Below, one piece after another: positions 5,457 to 7,175 of a stretch of 7,175 bases of DNA. The notes beneath the pieces were generated by a model. It was not told the DNA's origin. It worked only from the letters and a program-made list of their open reading frames with translations, and made no database searches. The stretch comes from Lachnospiraceae bacterium. GTDB lineage: Bacteria; Bacillota; Clostridia; Lachnospirales; Lachnospiraceae. Position 1 is the first letter of the stretch. Each line of letters opens with the position of its first letter. Where the stretch lies: the NCBI GenBank assembly GCA_017477005.1, contig JAFUXY010000190.1, positions 1 through 7,175 of the forward strand. The letters are read 5' to 3'. The translations under genes and the position numbers were made by a program.

Positions 5457-6740
5457 TCACGGCCTCCCGATCATATCCCATGAATTGATCGTATATGAAT
5501 AATCCGGGTCCCGGTTCACCCATAGGCAGCGCACCACCGCTTTTTTGCGCGTATCATAATGCACATCGTATCCGGCGATCATCTCCACATGGTTGATCCC
5601 ACGGTAATGCCCGTTTCCGGTATTCGTCCGGAACATCAGATCTCCCGCCAGATAATTCAGCTTCGTCATATCCTTTTCTTTCCAGGTCGAAACGATCTTT
5701 CCCTGCCGCTCGAGGAACTGGCATTCCGCCCCCGCCACCGGCGCATACCCGCCATAGGGCACGCCAAAATTGATGCCCTCCGGCACATAGGCCCGCCATA
5801 CCAGCGAGCTGCAGTCATAGAATCCCTGCTGCATCCGGCGAGTCAGGCTGTACGTCCCCTCTGCGATCTTTTTTCCTCTGTCGATCGCGTTGATCTTTGG
5901 CTGTGTCGTCACCGAAACCACGCAGCCGACCCGGAAGCCCTTCGCCTTCGATACGCCAGTAATGACTGCGTTCCCGATTTTTTTGGCTGTCACCCGTCCG
6001 TCCTGCGAAACCGCCGCCACAGCCTTGTTCGAGCTCGTCCACTTGAATTTCTGCGGCGCCGCATTCTGCATCGGAATCTTCTCGCTGTCATTCGGTGCCA
6101 TCAGCATTGTGCCGTCCTTCACGCCGATTCCCTTCATCGACCAACGGAATTTCTTCACCACACCGGCATAATTCACCACCACCGTGCAGTCTCCCGGTAC
6201 AGAGGTCAGCAGCCTGACCTGTCGATTGTTTCGGGAAATATAGGGCTCCATACCGCCCTCTTCTACCGAAAACTCCACCGGCGCCGTCGCTCCCGCGTTC
6301 ACACCCTTGATCTGAAACGAGGTCTGCATCGGATACTTGTCATCCTGAGACGGCCCTGTCGTCGTGCGGCGTTTCGGCGAAATCGAAAAGTTTTTCGGAT
6401 AATTCACCACATGAATAATATAATTCACTCCCTGGCCCTTCGCCCCGGCTTCCTTCACGGAAATAGTCGCCTGACCTTCCTTCTTCGCCTTGAAGCTCCC
6501 GTCCGATTTCAGGGAGATCGCCGTCCCCTTTTTCAAGGAAAAGGTCGCCTCCTCCTCCGAAACAAACTGTCCCGAGCGTCCATTATAGATCCAAACCACA
6601 TCCTCCGCCCCAGGCAAAGGCACCTCTCCTCCATCATAATACAGATTGGCGGCCAGCGCCTCCCCGGCTCCGCCATACAGTCCGGTAAAGGCCAACGCCA
6701 TTGCCAAAAAAAGCAACCGCAAAAAAACGTTTCTGTTCAT
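5457..6740 (-). CDS. Secreted Big2-domain NlpC/P60-type cell-wall hydrolase
   Basis: This is a 427-residue protein. A signal peptide covers residues 1-30: basic start, hydrophobic core LLFLAMALAFTGLY, likely cleavage after ALA at 28-30. Two bacterial Ig-like (Big2) regions are visible. The first is weak (about 60-112, with SDGSFKAKKEGQATISV); the second is clear (about 228-278, with WTSSNKAVAAVSQDGRVTAKKIGNAVIT reading as the usual Big2 core). The C-terminal part (about 295-425) looks like NlpC/P60: DCSSLVW gives catalytic C310, AGDLMF the usual G-D-L strand, and NHVEMIAGY gives H384; N409 could be the third polar residue. Such enzymes cut peptidoglycan stem peptides or related amides outside the cell. 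I chose the ATG at 6738-6740 because GGGAGGG precedes it; the in-frame GTG at 6750-6752 overlaps that site. It lies 25 nt after the 125-residue gene, probably in one operon. The substrate is unknown. Confidence 0.88.
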   Translation of the reverse strand: MNRNVFLRLLFLAMALAFTGLYGGAGEALAANLYYDGGEVPLPGAEDVVWIYNGRSGQFVSEEEATFSLKKGTAISLKSDGSFKAKKEGQATISVKEAGAKGQGVNYIIHVVNYPKNFSISPKRRTTTGPSQDDKYPMQTSFQIKGVNAGATAPVEFSVEEGGMEPYISRNNRQVRLLTSVPGDCTVVVNYAGVVKKFRWSMKGIGVKDGTMLMAPNDSEKIPMQNAAPQKFKWTSSNKAVAAVSQDGRVTAKKIGNAVITGVSKAKGFRVGCVVSVTTQPKINAIDRGKKIAEGTYSLTRRMQQGFYDCSSLVWRAYVPEGINFGVPYGGYAPVAGAECQFLERQGKIVSTWKEKDMTKLNYLAGDLMFRTNTGNGHYRGINHVEMIAGYDVHYDTRKKAVVRCLWVNRDPDYSYTINSWDMIGRP

Positions 6741-6765
6741 AATCCCTCCCACGAAATCCTGATTA

Positions 6766-7143
6766 TTACCGCTTCATCTTCTCCAGCTTCGCCAGCCTCT
6801 TCCGCAGATACACAGGATCATTGATCAAGTTCTGCAGCGCCGTCTCCCCGTCGATATAGACCGTCCGGGTCGTGCCGTCGTCCTCACTCTGGGTGAACGA
6901 CCCCTTCATATGAATGCCGCTCGAAAACAGCCTCGCCGCAATCGTCAACGCATGCCGCTCCGCATCGGTATTGTTCGTGTCGATCTTGATGTCGCCGTCT
7001 TCGTTGGCCTTCAAGCCGTAGATGCCGCCGTCCGAACGCTGCACCTTGTGCCTCTCGCAGTACGCGCGCACCGTATCGTCAATAAACTCCGCCGTCCCCT
7101 TCGACACATTCTGCTTCGGAATCAAATAACCAGTACTATTCAT
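6766..7143 (-). CDS. Conserved-looking hypothetical protein, 125 residues, unrecognised
   Basis: I do not recognise this family. The ATG is well supported by GGAGGAGG (7152-7159) 8 nt upstream. The protein is hydrophilic, with no signal peptide or membrane segment, so probably cytoplasmic. Visible parts are a Gly-rich GGIYGLKANEDGDIKID strand region (39-55), a helix around ERHALTIAARLF (62-73), a stretch of probable beta strands (77-98) and a strongly basic C-terminal helix YLRKRLAKLEKMKR (112-125) that could bind nucleic acid or a partner. It has one cysteine (C29). It lies 25 nt upstream of the secreted wall hydrolase gene on the same strand, so the two are probably co-transcribed from a promoter outside the window. 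No function can be given. Confidence 0.8.
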   Translation of the reverse strand: MNSTGYLIPKQNVSKGTAEFIDDTVRAYCERHKVQRSDGGIYGLKANEDGDIKIDTNNTDAERHALTIAARLFSSGIHMKGSFTQSEDDGTTRTVYIDGETALQNLINDPVYLRKRLAKLEKMKR

Positions 7144-7151
7144 CGTTCAAG

Positions 7152-7159
7152 CCTCCTCC
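7152..7159 (-). promoter_or_regulatory. Strong ribosome binding site of the 125-residue gene
   Basis: GGAGGAGG on the minus strand, 8 nt before the ATG at 7141-7143. It supports the start and shows that the coding sequence is complete within the window. Confidence 0.8.
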
Positions 7160-7175
7160 ACTCTCTCATAGGTGT

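Noticed and set aside
5559..6824. Plus-strand open frame of 421 codons opposite the hydrolase gene
   Set aside because: Same pattern: Arg/His-rich translation without motifs, opposite a gene with a signal peptide, Big2 and NlpC/P60 features.

Overview
The window looks like chromosomal DNA from a Gram-positive anaerobe of the Clostridia, possibly a Lachnospiraceae-like organism. The evidence is strong AAAGGAG-type ribosome sites, consensus sigma-70-type promoters, a PocR-domain sensor, Big2 plus NlpC/P60 secreted proteins, and a serine-rich FliD-like protein of a kind I recall from that group. The lineage is an inference, since no rRNA or other marker is present. I see no tRNA, rRNA, CRISPR array or mobile element.

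Layout. From 4223 down to 1, on the minus strand, lies a four-gene unit. It comprises a membrane diguanylate cyclase carrying a partial receiver-like tail (2841-4223), a PocR ligand-sensor with a histidine-kinase-like core that lacks its phosphoacceptor histidine (1567-2826), a degenerate-GGDEF/EAL phosphodiesterase (188-1471), and the start of a CapD/FlaA1-type nucleotide-sugar dehydratase (1-191, cut by the window edge). The unit is driven by a good promoter at 4309-4337. A second, perfect consensus promoter (4417-4445) fires the other way into a serine-rich 264-residue protein that resembles the C-terminal part of the flagellar cap protein FliD (4514-5308). That gene ends at a bidirectional terminator (5361-5401). 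Converging on the same terminator from the right is a minus-strand pair: an unrecognised 125-residue protein (6766-7143) and a secreted Big2/NlpC-P60 cell-wall hydrolase (5457-6740).

How the genes may work together. The minus-strand operon carries one enzyme expected to make cyclic di-GMP (intact GGDEF and I-site), one expected to break it down (full EAL residue set), and a sensor between them. The phosphodiesterase gene overlaps the start of the sugar-dehydratase gene by four bases (ATGA). This suggests a self-contained switch that couples an unknown small ligand to cyclic di-GMP turnover and surface glycan synthesis. The kinase-like core has Ala where His should be and the receiver-like tail is cut short, so ordinary phosphorelay signalling is unlikely. 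The genes around it (FliD-like protein, wall hydrolase) are also cell-surface functions. The enzyme activities follow from motifs; the pathway connection is inference.
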